This document shows, piece after piece, positions 43,629 to 53,566 of a stretch of 64,000 bases of DNA (the first letter of the stretch is position 1; each line of letters begins with the position of its first letter). The notes under the pieces are model-generated. The model saw nothing but the letters and a program-made list of their open reading frames with translations, was not told where the DNA came from and did no database searches. Position numbers and translations under genes: made by a program. The stretch is from Rhizobacter sp. AJA081-3 (lineage in GTDB: Bacteria; Pseudomonadota; Gammaproteobacteria; Burkholderiales; Burkholderiaceae_C): contig NZ_CP059067.1 of the NCBI RefSeq assembly GCF_017795745.1, positions 620,001-684,000 on the forward strand. Reading direction: 5' to 3'.

Positions 43629-44353
43629 TGAGCAACCCGAAGGAGCGCATCCGCCAGGTGCCGCCGCCCGCCGGGGGCGGCAAGGGCGCCAGCATGTACG
43701 CGCGCTTCATCCCGCGCGAGGAACTGTCGTCCTTCGCGGCCTGGTCGCCGGGCTCGCTGTCGGGCGAGGAGGAGGCCGCCGCGGCCGCTGCCGCCGAGCC
43801 GCAGCTCAGCCCCGAGGAACAGCAGGCCGAGGCGCTGCGCGCCGCGCGCCAGGGCGGTTACCACGACGGCTACCGCGACGGCATCGCCGCGCTGGAGAGC
43901 TTCAAGCAGAGCTTCGCCTCGCAGGCCACGGCGCAGGTCGGCGCGCTGATGAAGTCCTACGGCGACCAGATGGACATGCTGCAGCAGGCCATGGCCAGCG
44001 CGCTGGCCGACGCCGCCACGGCGCTGGCGCGGCAGGTGGTTCGCGGCGAGCTGGCTGCCAATCCGCAGCAGATCGCGACGGTGGCGCAGGAAGCGCTGGA
44101 GACGCTGCTGCTGTCGGCCCGCCACGTGACCGTGCGTGTGCATCCCGACGACCAGCCGCTGGTCGCGCAGGGCGCCGAAGAGGTGCTCGCCGCACGCGGC
44201 GCGCGGCTGCTCGCCGACGCCGGCGTGACGCGCGGCGGCTGCATCGTCGAATCCGACATCGGCATCATCGACGCGAGCATCGAGTCGCGCTGGCGGCGCG
44301 CTGCCGCGGCGCTGGGCTCCGAAGCGCCGTGGACGCCGGAGGCCGCCGAATGA
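43628..44353 (+). CDS. fliH: Flagellar export stator protein FliH
   Basis: The 241-residue protein has an N-terminal extension, an acidic/Ala-rich stretch (about 50-75), a GxxxG-like helix ([13 protein letters not shown], about 79-91) and a C-terminal FliH/V-ATPase E-like domain. It binds and regulates the FliI ATPase and tethers it to the export gate. ATG is at 43628; an in-frame GTG 3 nt upstream is also possible. Its stop overlaps the fliI start. Confidence 0.92.
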   Translation: MSNPKERIRQVPPPAGGGKGASMYARFIPREELSSFAAWSPGSLSGEEEAAAAAAAEPQLSPEEQQAEALRAARQGGYHDGYRDGIAALESFKQSFASQATAQVGALMKSYGDQMDMLQQAMASALADAATALARQVVRGELAANPQQIATVAQEALETLLLSARHVTVRVHPDDQPLVAQGAEEVLAARGARLLADAGVTRGGCIVESDIGIIDASIESRWRRAAAALGSEAPWTPEAAE

Positions 44354-45774
44354 TCACCACGCCGATCGAAACACGTGCGCTGGCGACGACCGAGCACTGG
44401 AACCGCTTCCTCGCGGACCTGCGCAATTTCTCGGCCGAACCGGTGCCGCTGGAGACCGTGGGCCGCCTCGTGCGCGTGGCCGGCCTGGTGCTCGAGGCCA
44501 CCGGCATCCGCCTGCCCGTGGGCTCGGTGTGCGAGGTGCGCATGGACGGCGCCCCGCCGGTGACCGCCGAGGTGGTGGGCTTCAACGGCGACCGGGCCTA
44601 CCTGATGCCCACCGGCGACGTGCATGGCCTGGCCAGCGGCGCGCGGGTCATTCCGCGGCCGACGCCGGTGGTTCCTCTCAAGCTCGGCGCGGCGCGCCAC
44701 CCCTGGCGCCGCGGCGAGGACCGCACGTTGCACCTGCCGGTGGGCGACGGCCTGCTCGGCCGCGTGGTCGATTCGCACGGCCACCCGATGGACCGCAAGG
44801 GGCCGCTGGACCACGTGCACAACGAGCCGCTGATCCGCCGCCCGATCAATGCGATGGACCGCGAGCCGGTGCGCCGGCCGCTGGACACCGGCGTGCGCGC
44901 GATCAACGCCATGCTCACCGTCGGACGCGGCCAGCGCATCGGCCTGTTCGCCGGCACCGGCGTGGGCAAGTCGGTGCTGCTGGGCATGATGGCGCGCTAC
45001 ACCGAGGCCGACGTGATCGTCGTCGGGCTGATCGGCGAACGCGGACGCGAAGTGAAGGAATTCATCGAGGACATCCTCGGCGAAGAGGGGCTGGCGCGCG
45101 CCGTGGTCGTGGCGGCGCCCGCCGACGCGCCGCCGCTGGTGCGCATGCAGGGCGCCAACTACGCCACCGCGATCGCCGAGCACTTCCGCGACCGCGGGCT
45201 GAACGTGCTGCTGCTGATGGACTCGCTGACCCGCTATGCGATGGCGCAACGCGAGATCGCGCTGGCCATCGGCGAGCCGCCGGCCACCAAGGGCTACCCG
45301 CCGAGCTGCTTCGCCAAGCTGCCGCAGCTGGTGGAGCGCAGCGGCAACGGCATCGCTGGCGGCGGCTCGATCACCGCCTTCTACACCGTGCTCAGCGAGG
45401 GCGACGATCCGAACGACCCGATCGCCGACGCCGCGCGCGGCATCCTCGACGGCCACATCGTGCTGTCGCGCGAGCTCGCCGAAGCCGGCCACTACCCGGC
45501 CATCGACATCGAGAAATCGGTCTCGCGGGTGATGACCAACGTGGCACCGCAGCCGCACGTCGAGGCGGCTCGCCGCCTGCGCCAGCTGCTGGCCAAGCAC
45601 AACAAGGCGCGCGACCTGATCCAGCTCGGCGCCTACGCACCCGGGCACGACGCCGAGCTCGACACCGCCGTGCGCCTGTTCCCCGCGATGCGCGGCCTGC
45701 TGCAGCAGGACATGCGCGAGAGCGCTCCGCTCGAAGCCAGCGTGCGCCAGCTGCGCGCCGTGGTGGCGGGCTGA
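44350..45774 (+). CDS. fliI: Flagellum-specific export ATPase FliI
   Basis: The 474-residue protein is related to F1-ATPase beta. Walker A is GTGVGKS (202-208) and Walker B is [21 protein letters not shown] and the C-terminal [13 protein letters not shown] region are typical of FliI. It energises unfolding and delivery of export substrates with FliH and FliJ. The ATG overlaps the fliH stop (ATGA). Confidence 0.97.
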   Translation: MITTPIETRALATTEHWNRFLADLRNFSAEPVPLETVGRLVRVAGLVLEATGIRLPVGSVCEVRMDGAPPVTAEVVGFNGDRAYLMPTGDVHGLASGARVIPRPTPVVPLKLGAARHPWRRGEDRTLHLPVGDGLLGRVVDSHGHPMDRKGPLDHVHNEPLIRRPINAMDREPVRRPLDTGVRAINAMLTVGRGQRIGLFAGTGVGKSVLLGMMARYTEADVIVVGLIGERGREVKEFIEDILGEEGLARAVVVAAPADAPPLVRMQGANYATAIAEHFRDRGLNVLLLMDSLTRYAMAQREIALAIGEPPATKGYPPSCFAKLPQLVERSGNGIAGGGSITAFYTVLSEGDDPNDPIADAARGILDGHIVLSRELAEAGHYPAIDIEKSVSRVMTNVAPQPHVEAARRLRQLLAKHNKARDLIQLGAYAPGHDAELDTAVRLFPAMRGLLQQDMRESAPLEASVRQLRAVVAG

Positions 45775-45808
45775 GCGCGATGAACCGAATCGACGCATTC
45801 ACTGACCG

Positions 45809-46270
45809 ATGAAGAACCTGCAACCGCTGATGGCCCTGCTGTCGCACGCCGAGCGCGAACGCGACGACGCGCTGGCGCACCGGCAGCGCATGCAGGAAGC
45901 GCTGGACGCGGCGCGTGCGCAATCTCGGCAGCTCGCCGACTACCGCCGCGAGTACGAGCAGCGCTGGGCCGAACGTTTCGCGCAGCCCGGCCAGATGGAC
46001 CTGCTGCGCTGCTACCACGGCTTCGTGACCCGCCTGACCCAGGCCATCGAGCACCAGGCGCGCGTGGCCACGCAGGCCGAGCACCAGCTCGAGCGTGCGC
46101 AGGAAGCGCTGCAACAGCAGGAGCTGCGGGTGGCCTCGGTGCAGAAGCTGATCGAACGCCGCGTCACCGAGATCCAGCGCAAGGGCGAGCGCCACGAGCA
46201 GAGCCAGCTCGACGAGATGGCCTCGCGCGCCGCCTGGAACCGCCTGGCCGCCGCCACCACCCGCTACTGA
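45809..46270 (+). CDS. fliJ: Flagellar export chaperone FliJ
   Basis: The 153-residue protein is almost entirely coiled coil, with the FliJ-family heptads (QQQELRVASVQKLIERRVTEI region). It sits in the centre of the FliI hexamer like the gamma subunit of F1 and links it to FlhA. Assigned from its helical pattern and position between fliI and fliK. Confidence 0.92.
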   Translation: MKNLQPLMALLSHAERERDDALAHRQRMQEALDAARAQSRQLADYRREYEQRWAERFAQPGQMDLLRCYHGFVTRLTQAIEHQARVATQAEHQLERAQEALQQQELRVASVQKLIERRVTEIQRKGERHEQSQLDEMASRAAWNRLAAATTRY

Positions 46271-46281
46271 GAACGCGCCCC

Positions 46282-47508
46282 ATGCAGATCCAGCCTCCGT
46301 TCGCGTTGCAGCCCTCCGCCTTGCCGCAGACCGCCGAGTCCGCCGGCACGCCGGGCGCGCCCGGAGGCGGCTTCGCGCAGCTGATGGCGAACACGCGCAG
46401 CGAACGCGAGTCCGTGCAGTCGCGCGACGCCGCGGCCGACCATGATTCCGCCGACGCGGTCGAAGGCGAAGACGCCGCCGAGCCGTCGACACGCCCCGAC
46501 GAGGGCCGCGCAGCGCGACTGCGCCATGCCGGTCGCACGCCGCAGGCGCCCCACGCCGAAGCCCGGCCCGCAGCGAAGCCGCCGGAGCCCGCCGACGAGA
46601 CGGCGCGCACCCCCGACGCGCCGGCCACGGTGAAGGACGCTGCTGCGATGGACCCGGCGCTGGCGCAGTGGCTGGCGCAACTGCATCTGCCGCCGGCCGA
46701 TGCGGCCGCGCCGAAGATCGCATCCAACGACAGCCCGGTCTCGCCCGGCGACGACGCCGTCCCGACCCCGTCCGGTGGCCGCGCCGCCGAGGTGCCCACG
46801 GCAGACAACAGCCTCCCCGGCACACGCCCCGGCGATCGCACTGGCGCCGGGCTGGCCGAACGCACCGGTCGCGAGTCGCCGGCCGTCGCGCTGCAAGCGG
46901 CCGCGCAGGCCGCAGAGGAATCGAAGGCGGCCTCGGCGCCGGCCGAGCGCGAGACGGCTGCCGTTGCCGCACCGCAGGGCTTCTCGCTGCCGGCTGGCTT
47001 CGAGCCGGCCCAGGCGGCCGCGGCGCTGCGTGCCGAGGCCGCGAGCCCGACCGTGGCAGAAGCCGCTGCCGCCGTGGCGGTTCCCGTGCCGCTCGATTCG
47101 CCTGACTTCGCGCAGGCCTTCGGCGTGCAGGTCAGCGTGCTCGCGCGCGACGGCGTGCACGAGGCGCGGCTGCACCTGAACCCGGCCGAGATGGGCCCGG
47201 TGTCGGTGCAGATCGCCATGGACGGCGAGCGTGCCCACATCGATTTCGGCGCGCAGGCGGCCGCCACCCGCGCCGCCATCGAGGCGAGCCTGCCCGAGCT
47301 GGCTGCCGCACTGCGCGATGCCGGGCTCACGCTCAGTGGCGGTGGCGTGTCGCAGCACACGCCGGGCCGTGGCGACGCCGGGCGCGACGGCCCGCCCGAT
47401 GGCGCGGCGAGCACGACGCGCGAGCGGGAGGCCTCCGCCACCGGTACGACTTCACGGCCCGCGTGGCGGGGCCGGGTCACGGCCGGCGGCGTCGATCTCT
47501 ACGCCTGA
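46282..47508 (+). CDS. fliK: Flagellar hook-length control protein FliK
   Basis: The 408-residue protein has a long low-complexity Ala/Pro/Glu-rich N-terminal ruler region (about 1-265) and a conserved C-terminal domain (about 275-355) with EARLHLNPAEMGPVSVQIAMD, the FliK signature. It measures the hook and switches export specificity. Strong Ala/Pro bias makes the N-terminal part poorly alignable. A terminator-like hairpin follows 38 nt after the stop. Confidence 0.94.
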   Translation: MQIQPPFALQPSALPQTAESAGTPGAPGGGFAQLMANTRSERESVQSRDAAADHDSADAVEGEDAAEPSTRPDEGRAARLRHAGRTPQAPHAEARPAAKPPEPADETARTPDAPATVKDAAAMDPALAQWLAQLHLPPADAAAPKIASNDSPVSPGDDAVPTPSGGRAAEVPTADNSLPGTRPGDRTGAGLAERTGRESPAVALQAAAQAAEESKAASAPAERETAAVAAPQGFSLPAGFEPAQAAAALRAEAASPTVAEAAAAVAVPVPLDSPDFAQAFGVQVSVLARDGVHEARLHLNPAEMGPVSVQIAMDGERAHIDFGAQAAATRAAIEASLPELAAALRDAGLTLSGGGVSQHTPGRGDAGRDGPPDGAASTTREREASATGTTSRPAWRGRVTAGGVDLYA

Positions 47509-47546
47509 TCCACGCCAGCCGCCCCGGCCGCGGACTGGCGGTCAAT

Positions 47547-47586
47547 CCGCCCCCTTTTCGCCGCATCGGTGCAGGGGGCGGTTTTC
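47547..47586 (+). terminator. Probable intrinsic terminator between fliK and fliL
   Basis: CCGCCCCC (47547-47554) pairs with GGGGGCGG (47574-47581) around a 19-nt loop, followed by TTTTC. It suggests that fliFGHIJK and fliLMNOPQR are partly separate transcripts. A CATAAT element at 47586-47591 could be a -10 for fliL, but no good -35 accompanies it. Confidence 0.65.
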
Positions 47587-47641
47587 ATAATCCACTGCAA
47601 TGCCCGGCCATGGTGCCGTGCCTGCCCACGAAGGAGAGCCG

Positions 47642-48307
47642 ATGTCTGCCGCTGCCGCTCCAGGCGCCGAAGTCGCTGCCGCTGCGCCGCCCGCCAAGGG
47701 CAAGAAGAAGCTGATCATCATCATCGCGGCGGTGCTGCTGCTGGCCATCGCCGGCGGCGGCGGCGCGGTCTTCTACATGAAGAAGAAGGCGGCCGAGGCC
47801 GCTGCGGCCGCCGAGGCCGAAGGCGACGGCGAAGATGCCGGTGCCCACGGCAAGAAGAAGGACGCCAAGCACGACGCCGCGCACGTGCCGACCTTCCTGC
47901 CGCTGGAACCCTTCGTCGTCAACCTGGCCGACAAGGAGACCGACCGCTACGCGCAGATCGGCATCACCCTGGAGATCGCGGACGCCAAGGTCGCCGACCA
48001 GCTCAAGGCCTACATGCCTGCCATCCGCAACGGCATCCTGATGGTGCTGGCGCACAAGTCCTCGGCCGAACTGCTCGAGCGCAAGGGCAAGGAGTCGCTG
48101 GCCGCCGAGATCATGCGCGAGACGGTGCGCCCGCTGGGCATCGAGATCGACGCGCCCGAGCCTGAGCCGGAAGCCGCCGCTGCGGACGACGCGGCCGCAG
48201 ACGACGCCGACGCGCCCAAGCCGAAGAAGAAAAAGAAGAAGGCCGCCAAGCCGGCTGTCGAGAACCCCGTGAAGCACGTGCACTTCTCGAATTTCATCAT
48301 CCAATGA
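47642..48307 (+). CDS. fliL: Flagellar basal-body-associated protein FliL
   Basis: The 221-residue protein has a basic start, one transmembrane helix (about 24-44), a periplasmic linker and a FliL domain (FLPLEPFVVNLADKE onward). It supports stator function. It carries an unusual acidic then Lys-rich insertion (about 180-205) just before the C-terminal HFSNFIIQ, so the tail is longer than usual. GAAGGAGAG precedes the ATG. The stop overlaps the fliM start. Confidence 0.93.
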   Translation: MSAAAAPGAEVAAAAPPAKGKKKLIIIIAAVLLLAIAGGGGAVFYMKKKAAEAAAAAEAEGDGEDAGAHGKKKDAKHDAAHVPTFLPLEPFVVNLADKETDRYAQIGITLEIADAKVADQLKAYMPAIRNGILMVLAHKSSAELLERKGKESLAAEIMRETVRPLGIEIDAPEPEPEAAAADDAAADDADAPKPKKKKKKAAKPAVENPVKHVHFSNFIIQ

Positions 48308-49308
48308 ACCAGCAGATCCTTTCGCAGGACGAAGTCGACGCGCTGCTGCAGGGCATCACTGGCGAGAGCCAGAAGCTCGAGCAGGAAGAGGCGCCGAGCG
48401 GGGGCATCCGCTCCTACGACCTGTCGAGCCAGGAACGCATCGTTCGTGGGCGCATGCCCACGATGGAGATCATCAACGAGCGCTTTGCGCGCAACATCCG
48501 CATCGGGCTGTTCAACTTCATCCGCAAGAGCCCGGAAATCGCCATCGGCGGCATCAAGGTGCAGAAGTACAGCGCCTTCCTGCGCGAGATCGTGGTGCCG
48601 ACGAACTTCAACATCGTCAGCGTCAAGCCGCTGCGCGGCAGCGGATTGATCGTGTGCGACCCGACACTGGTGTTCGCCGTCATCGACGCGCTGTTCGGCG
48701 GCGCCGGCAAGTTCCACACGCGCATCGAGGGGCGCGACTTCTCGCCCACCGAGACGCGCATCATCACCCGCCTGGTCGAGGTGGTGATCGCGGAGTACAA
48801 GAAGGCCTGGCAGGGCATCTACCCGCTCGAGCTGGAGTACCAGCGCTCGGAGATGCAGCCGCAGTTCGCCAACATCGCCACGCCCAGCGAGATCGTCGTG
48901 GCCACCTCCTTCACGCTGGAGATCGGGGACACCAGCGGCACCATCCACTTCTGCATCCCGTACTCGACGCTGGAGCCGATCCGCGACGTCCTGTACTCGA
49001 CGATGCAGGGTGACTCCAACGAGCCCGACCGCCGCTGGGTGAACCTGCTGAAGAACCAGATCCAGTCCGCCGAGGTGGAGCTGGTTGCCGAGCTCGCGCA
49101 TGCCGACGCCACCGTCGAGCAGCTGCTGTCGTTCAAGCCGGGCGACTTCATCGAGCTCGACCTGAACAAGTCCATCGAGGCCAAGGTGGTGGGCGTGCCG
49201 GTGTTCGCGTGCCAGTACGGCACCAGCGCCGGCAAGTACGCATTGAAGATCGATCGAACGTTGACCGGGTCGAACATGTCCTGGTTGGGAGACCACAATG
49301 TCAGCTGA
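48304..49308 (+). CDS. fliM: Flagellar motor switch protein FliM
   Basis: The 334-residue protein has the N-terminal CheY-binding peptide (ILSQDEVDALLQGI, residues 5-18), the central CheC-like domain with FALFGG-type loop and GGAGK, and the C-terminal FliN-like (SpoA) domain. It receives phospho-CheY and sets rotation direction. It overlaps fliN by 11 nt. Confidence 0.97.
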   Translation: MNQQILSQDEVDALLQGITGESQKLEQEEAPSGGIRSYDLSSQERIVRGRMPTMEIINERFARNIRIGLFNFIRKSPEIAIGGIKVQKYSAFLREIVVPTNFNIVSVKPLRGSGLIVCDPTLVFAVIDALFGGAGKFHTRIEGRDFSPTETRIITRLVEVVIAEYKKAWQGIYPLELEYQRSEMQPQFANIATPSEIVVATSFTLEIGDTSGTIHFCIPYSTLEPIRDVLYSTMQGDSNEPDRRWVNLLKNQIQSAEVELVAELAHADATVEQLLSFKPGDFIELDLNKSIEAKVVGVPVFACQYGTSAGKYALKIDRTLTGSNMSWLGDHNVS

Positions 49309-49729
49309 AACCCCCGCCGCCGAAGAACAGGACGCGATGGCCGCCGAGTGGGCCGCTGCGCTCGCGGAGGCCAAGCCCAACGAGACGGCCTCCGAGGTGC
49401 AGCCCGAGCAGGTGGCGCCGGCGTCGTTCACCAACTTCTCGCCGACCACGGCGACGAACGCGGGCAACGACATCAACATGATCCTGGACATCCCGGTGCA
49501 GCTCACCGTGGAGCTGGGCCGCACGCGCATCCCGATCAAGCACATCCTGCAACTCGCCCAGGGCTCGGTGGTCGAGCTCGACGCGATGGCCGGCGAGCCG
49601 ATGGACGTGCTCGTCAACGGCTACCTGATCGCGCAGGGCGAGGTGGTGGTGGTGAACGACAAGTTCGGCATCCGGCTGACCGACATCGTCACGCCCAGCG
49701 AGCGCATGCGCCGCCTCAGCAAGGGTTGA
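49298..49729 (+). CDS. fliN: Flagellar motor switch protein FliN
   Basis: The 143-residue protein has an acidic/Ala-rich N-terminal extension (about 1-55) and the SpoA domain: NMILDIPVQLTVELGRTRIP and VLVNGYLIAQGEVVVVND. It builds the lower C-ring with FliM and binds FliH. Confidence 0.97.
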   Translation: MSAETPAAEEQDAMAAEWAAALAEAKPNETASEVQPEQVAPASFTNFSPTTATNAGNDINMILDIPVQLTVELGRTRIPIKHILQLAQGSVVELDAMAGEPMDVLVNGYLIAQGEVVVVNDKFGIRLTDIVTPSERMRRLSKG

Positions 49730-49730
49730 G

Positions 49731-50081
49731 ATGACATCGAGCGGATTGACCTCGCTGCTGTGGTTCATCGCGATCCTCGCGCTGATCCCGGCGGCACTCT
49801 GGCTGCTCAAGCGCACCCCGGTGGGTGGGGCGGGCAGCGCGAACCTGATGAAGAGCGTGGCGGCGTTGCCGCTGTCGGCCAGCCAGCGCATCGTCACCAT
49901 CGAGGTGGGGCAGGGCGACTCGCGACGCTGGCTGGTGCTGGGCGTCACGCCCTCGAGCATCACCACGCTGCACACGATGGAGCCCGTCGAAGGCGCCGCG
50001 CCGGCCGCGCCAACCGGCCCGGCGTTTGCCGGCCTGCTGGCGAAACTTCAGCGTCCTGCGGGTGATGCCGATGCGCGCTAA
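49731..50081 (+). CDS. fliO: Flagellar export assembly protein FliO
   Basis: The 116-residue protein has one N-terminal transmembrane helix (about 7-26) followed by a cytoplasmic beta-rich domain ([21 protein letters not shown]). FliO helps assemble FliP into the export gate. It lies between fliN (1-nt gap) and fliP (17-nt overlap), the standard order. Confidence 0.92.
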   Translation: MTSSGLTSLLWFIAILALIPAALWLLKRTPVGGAGSANLMKSVAALPLSASQRIVTIEVGQGDSRRWLVLGVTPSSITTLHTMEPVEGAAPAAPTGPAFAGLLAKLQRPAGDADAR

Positions 50082-50823
50082 GGCCTGGTCGCTCCTGGCC
50101 TTGACGGCACTATCGGCCGTTCCTGCAGCGGCTTTAGCGCAGGGCGCCGGCCCGGGCCTGCCACTGGTCATCGGCCAGGGCGCCGGCGGCACCAGTTACT
50201 CGGTGCCGGTGCAGACGCTGCTGTTCTTCACCGCACTGAGCTTCCTGCCCGCAGTGCTGCTGATGATGACCGGCTTCACGCGCATCGTCATCGTGCTGAG
50301 CCTGCTGCGCCAGGCCATGGGCACGCAGGCCGCGCCGCCCAACCAGGTGGTGGTGGGGCTGAGCCTGTTCCTGACCTTCTTCGTGATGGGGCCGACGATC
50401 GACCGCGTCTACGCCGACGCCTACCAGCCCTACGCGGAGAACAAGATCGCCTTCGACGAGGCGCTCAAGCGCGGCGAGGTGCCGATGCGCGAGTTCATGC
50501 TCAAGCAGACGCGCCAGTCCGACGTGATGCTGTTCGCCCGCCTGGCCAAGCTCGACCCGGCGGTGAAGACGGCCGAGGTGCCCTTCAAGGTGCTGGTGCC
50601 GGCCTTCGTGACCAGCGAGCTCAAGAGCGCGTTCCAGATCGGCTTCCTGATCTTCATCCCGTTCCTGATCATCGACATGGTGGTCGCCAGCGTGCTGATG
50701 AGCCTGGGCATGATGATGCTCAGCCCGGTGCTGGTGGCGCTGCCCTTCAAGCTGATGCTGTTCGTCCTGGCCGACGGCTGGAACCTGCTGCTGGGTTCGC
50801 TGGCGGCAAGTTTTGCGACTTAG
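50065..50823 (+). CDS. fliP: Flagellar export gate protein FliP
   Basis: The 252-residue protein has a cleavable signal peptide, as is normal for FliP, and four membrane helices. Family motifs are [20 protein letters not shown] and the C-terminal [20 protein letters not shown]. It forms the core of the type III export channel with FliQ and FliR. ATGs at 50065 and 50071 are both possible starts. Confidence 0.96.
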   Translation: MPMRAKAWSLLALTALSAVPAAALAQGAGPGLPLVIGQGAGGTSYSVPVQTLLFFTALSFLPAVLLMMTGFTRIVIVLSLLRQAMGTQAAPPNQVVVGLSLFLTFFVMGPTIDRVYADAYQPYAENKIAFDEALKRGEVPMREFMLKQTRQSDVMLFARLAKLDPAVKTAEVPFKVLVPAFVTSELKSAFQIGFLIFIPFLIIDMVVASVLMSLGMMMLSPVLVALPFKLMLFVLADGWNLLLGSLAASFAT

Positions 50824-50830
50824 GAAACCC

Positions 50831-51100
50831 ATGAATCCGCAACAGGTGTTCACCTACGGCCAGGAAGGCCTCTACACGCTGCTGATGGTGGCCGCGCCGA
50901 TGCTGCTCACCGTGCTGGCCGTCGGCCTGCTGGTCAGCATCTTCCAGGCCGCCACGCAGATCAACGAGGCCACGCTGACCTTCGTGCCGAAGATCCTCGC
51001 CGCGGTGGCGGTGCTCGCCGTCGCGGGGCCGTGGATGCTGACCACGCTGGTGGAGTACCTGCAGCGCACGCTGCAGGCGATCCCCACCGTCGTCGGTTGA
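50831..51100 (+). CDS. fliQ: Flagellar export gate protein FliQ
   Basis: The 89-residue protein has two transmembrane helices and the FliQ motif QAATQINEATLTFVPKI. It is part of the export gate. It starts 7 nt after fliP. Confidence 0.96.
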   Translation: MNPQQVFTYGQEGLYTLLMVAAPMLLTVLAVGLLVSIFQAATQINEATLTFVPKILAAVAVLAVAGPWMLTTLVEYLQRTLQAIPTVVG

Positions 51101-51127
51101 TCACCGGCTGAATACCCGGCCCGAATC

Positions 51128-51889
51128 GTGCTGACCTTCACCGAGGCGCAGATCCTCGCCTGGGTCACGCCGATCCTGTGGGCCTTCCTGCGCGTGCTGG
51201 CGCTGTTCGGCACGCTGCCGGTGATCGGCCAGCGCGCCGTGCCCATGCGCGTGCGGGTGGCGCTGGCCTTCCTGATCGCGCTGTGCGCGCAGGCCACGCT
51301 GCCGCCGGTCGCACCGATCCCGCTGGACTCGGCACTCACCTTCCTCGTCGTGCTGCAGCAGATCGTCATCGGCGTGTCGATCGGTTTCGCGGTGCGCATC
51401 GTGTTCGCCGCGGTGGAGTTCGCCGGTGAACTGGTCGGCCTGCAGATGGGCCTGAACTTCGCTGGCTTCTTCGACCCCGCCACCGGCGGCCAGACCACCG
51501 CGGTGAGCCGCTTCTTCGGCGTCACGGTGAGCTGGCTGTTCATCGTCACCGGCGGTCACCTGCTGGTGATCGCAGGCGTCATGCAGAGCTTCCAGTCGTT
51601 CCCGGTCGGTCCCGAGCCCTTCGCCTTCGTGAAGGCCGCGCAGCCGCACCGCTGGGGCGCGGAGGTGTTCGCCATCGGGCTGTGGATCGCGCTGCCGATG
51701 GTGGCGATGCTGCTGTTCGTCAACCTTGTGATGGGCATCGCCGCGCGCGTGGCGCAGCAGCTCAACCTGTTCGCGATCGGTTTCCCGATCACGCTGGGCG
51801 TGGGGCTGGTCGGCGTGCTGCTGACGCTGCCGATGATGCAGGCGCCGTTCACGTTGGCGCTGGAGCGCATGCTCCAGCACTTCCAGTAG
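51128..51889 (+). CDS. fliR: Flagellar export gate protein FliR
   Basis: The 253-residue protein has about six transmembrane helices, with RVLALFGTLPVIGQRAVP and ELVGLQMGLNFAGFFDP typical of FliR. It starts with GTG at 51128. It is the last gene of the rightward run; flhB/flhA are not adjacent. The convergent hydrolase gene ends 9 nt away, with no obvious terminator between. Confidence 0.95.
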   Translation: MLTFTEAQILAWVTPILWAFLRVLALFGTLPVIGQRAVPMRVRVALAFLIALCAQATLPPVAPIPLDSALTFLVVLQQIVIGVSIGFAVRIVFAAVEFAGELVGLQMGLNFAGFFDPATGGQTTAVSRFFGVTVSWLFIVTGGHLLVIAGVMQSFQSFPVGPEPFAFVKAAQPHRWGAEVFAIGLWIALPMVAMLLFVNLVMGIAARVAQQLNLFAIGFPITLGVGLVGVLLTLPMMQAPFTLALERMLQHFQ

Positions 51890-51898
51890 CCGCGCGGT

Positions 51899-52810
51899 TC
51901 AGGCGGAGGCGAGGATGGCGTCGTAGCGCCGCATGAAATCGGTCGGCAGCTCGAAGTAGGGCAGCGCACCGGCCTCGAACACGTCGAAGCGCCAGTTCGG
52001 CCGCGAGGTATAGGCGGCCTTGCCGCGGTAGTCGACGAAGTCGCCGCGCGTGCCGTGCGACATCCAAACCGGCATGGCCAGCGCGTCGTACAGCGCATTC
52101 ACGTCGCCGGAGAACAGGCCGCCGCCGAGGAAGTGCAGCGGCGCATGGTGCGCGCCGGGCTGCCGCGTGATCAAGGTGTCGTAGTGCCAGAGGTCCTCGT
52201 CGATCGCCTTCGACCCCCAGGTCTTCTCGAGGAAGAAGCGGATCACGCCCGGATGCGTCAGCGCGCGGAACAGTCCTGCGCCCCACAGCGGTGCCGACAG
52301 CACCGCGTGCAGCCCCGGCACCTTGCGCGTGCTGCCCGGCGGGCCGAGCCGCCGCGTCGTGCCGCTGAAGCCGGTCGGGCTGACCAGTGCGACGCTGCGA
52401 AACGACGCGGGTGATTCGACCGCGGCGCGCGCGAGGAACTCGCAGCCCAGCGACACCGCCAGCGCGTCGATCGGCACCGGCCCGTGCAGGCGCCGCACTT
52501 CCTGCACGACGGCCAGCACCGCGTCGGTCATCAGGCGCGGGCTGTAGGGACGGTCGCCGTGTTCGGACAGGCCGAAGCCCGGCAGGTCGAAGGCGATCAC
52601 CGGGCGATGCTGGCGGTAGTGCTCGTACAGCGGGCGCACCTCGCGCGCCGAGCCGGCGGCGTTGACGCTGTGCACCAGCAGCAGCGGCAGGGTGGTGGCG
52701 GCCTGGCTGGGCACGCTGCGGTAGACGCGCAGCCGGCCCGCGGCGCTGTCGAGGTCGTAGCACTCGCCTGCGAGGGCGGGTGGCAGGGCGGGCGACAGCG
52801 TGGGGCTCAT
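51899..52810 (-). CDS. Alpha/beta-fold hydrolase
   Basis: The 303-residue protein has the alpha/beta-hydrolase pattern. The oxyanion region is LLVHSVNAAGS (about 45-55), followed by IAFDLPGFGLSE and a nucleophile elbow AVSLG (Ser in the middle), an AxSxG variant of GxSxG. A late SHGTRGDFVDY segment could carry the acid. Substrate unknown. It diverges from nothing here: the TetR gene on the same strand ends 22 nt upstream, so the two may be co-transcribed. Confidence 0.85.
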   Translation of the reverse strand: MSPTLSPALPPALAGECYDLDSAAGRLRVYRSVPSQAATTLPLLLVHSVNAAGSAREVRPLYEHYRQHRPVIAFDLPGFGLSEHGDRPYSPRLMTDAVLAVVQEVRRLHGPVPIDALAVSLGCEFLARAAVESPASFRSVALVSPTGFSGTTRRLGPPGSTRKVPGLHAVLSAPLWGAGLFRALTHPGVIRFFLEKTWGSKAIDEDLWHYDTLITRQPGAHHAPLHFLGGGLFSGDVNALYDALAMPVWMSHGTRGDFVDYRGKAAYTSRPNWRFDVFEAGALPYFELPTDFMRRYDAILASA

Positions 52811-52832
52811 GGGTCGGGGTGGCGGCGGCCCA

Positions 52833-53486
52833 CTATAGCCGCGCGCCGCGACGCGGCGCCGGCGCGCTCGCCAGCAGCTCGGCGAACTGCTTCAGGGTCT
52901 GCGTCATGCAGGCGCGGCGTTCACGCAGGCTGCCGCGCTCCTGACCGAGCGGTCCGTCGACCAGCAGGCAGGCCAGGCCGTGCACCTGCGACCAGTGCAG
53001 ATTCGCCCAGACCTCGACGGCCTGGCCCTCGTGCAGCAGCTGGACCAGGCGGCGCAGTTCGGCATGGGCCCGCTCGCCCGCGGCCTGCACCCCGGGGAAT
53101 CGCGCCGGGTCGCACACGTCGGGCCTGAACATGATGCGAAACACGCCCGGATGTTCGAGCGCGAAGCCGACGTAGGCCTGGCCCGAGGCGATCAGGGCCT
53201 CGCGCCTGCCGGCCACGGCGACGCGGTCGTTGGCCTGCGCGAGCCGGCGCGACAGCTCGTCGAAGCCCTGCGTGACCAGTTCGGCCAGGATGGCTTCGCG
53301 GTCGGCGAAGTGGTGGTAGGGCGCCTGATGCGTGACGCCGGCGCGGCGCGCCACCTCGCGCAGGCTCAGCGCCGCCACGCCCTGTTCCTCGAGCAGTTGC
53401 TCGCTGGTGAGCAGGATCCGCTGGCGCAGGTCCGGCGGGGCGGGCGGTGCGCTGGCGAGAGGCGGCTTGAGGCGGCGATCAACCAT
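52833..53486 (-). CDS. TetR-family transcriptional regulator
   Basis: The 217-residue protein has an N-terminal TetR helix-turn-helix (VAALSLREVARRAGVTHQAPYHHFADREAILAEL, about 36-69) and a WHG-type C-terminal ligand domain. It lies divergent from the membrane-protein genes at 53567-54864. Two copies of a palindromic element in the gap suggest it represses both directions. The ligand is unknown. Confidence 0.92.
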   Translation of the reverse strand: MVDRRLKPPLASAPPAPPDLRQRILLTSEQLLEEQGVAALSLREVARRAGVTHQAPYHHFADREAILAELVTQGFDELSRRLAQANDRVAVAGRREALIASGQAYVGFALEHPGVFRIMFRPDVCDPARFPGVQAAGERAHAELRRLVQLLHEGQAVEVWANLHWSQVHGLACLLVDGPLGQERGSLRERRACMTQTLKQFAELLASAPAPRRGARL

Positions 53487-53503
53487 GGCGGAGCGGGTGC
53501 GAC

Positions 53504-53559
53504 TTGACAGTGTCCAGTGTAGTGCCTAGGATTCGCGTCACTCACTTGACACTGTCTAG
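53504..53559. promoter_or_regulatory. Divergent promoter with two palindromic TetR-type operator elements
   Basis: A strong rightward promoter is visible: TTGACA (53504-53509), 17 nt, TAGGAT (53527-53532). The 10-mer core TTGACAGTGT and its near mirror TTGACACTGT (53547-53556) contain GACAGTGTC/GACACTGTC in opposite orientation, one overlapping the -35 and one downstream of the -10. This fits repression by the adjacent TetR protein. Confidence 0.65.
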
Positions 53560-53566
53560 CCGCCTC

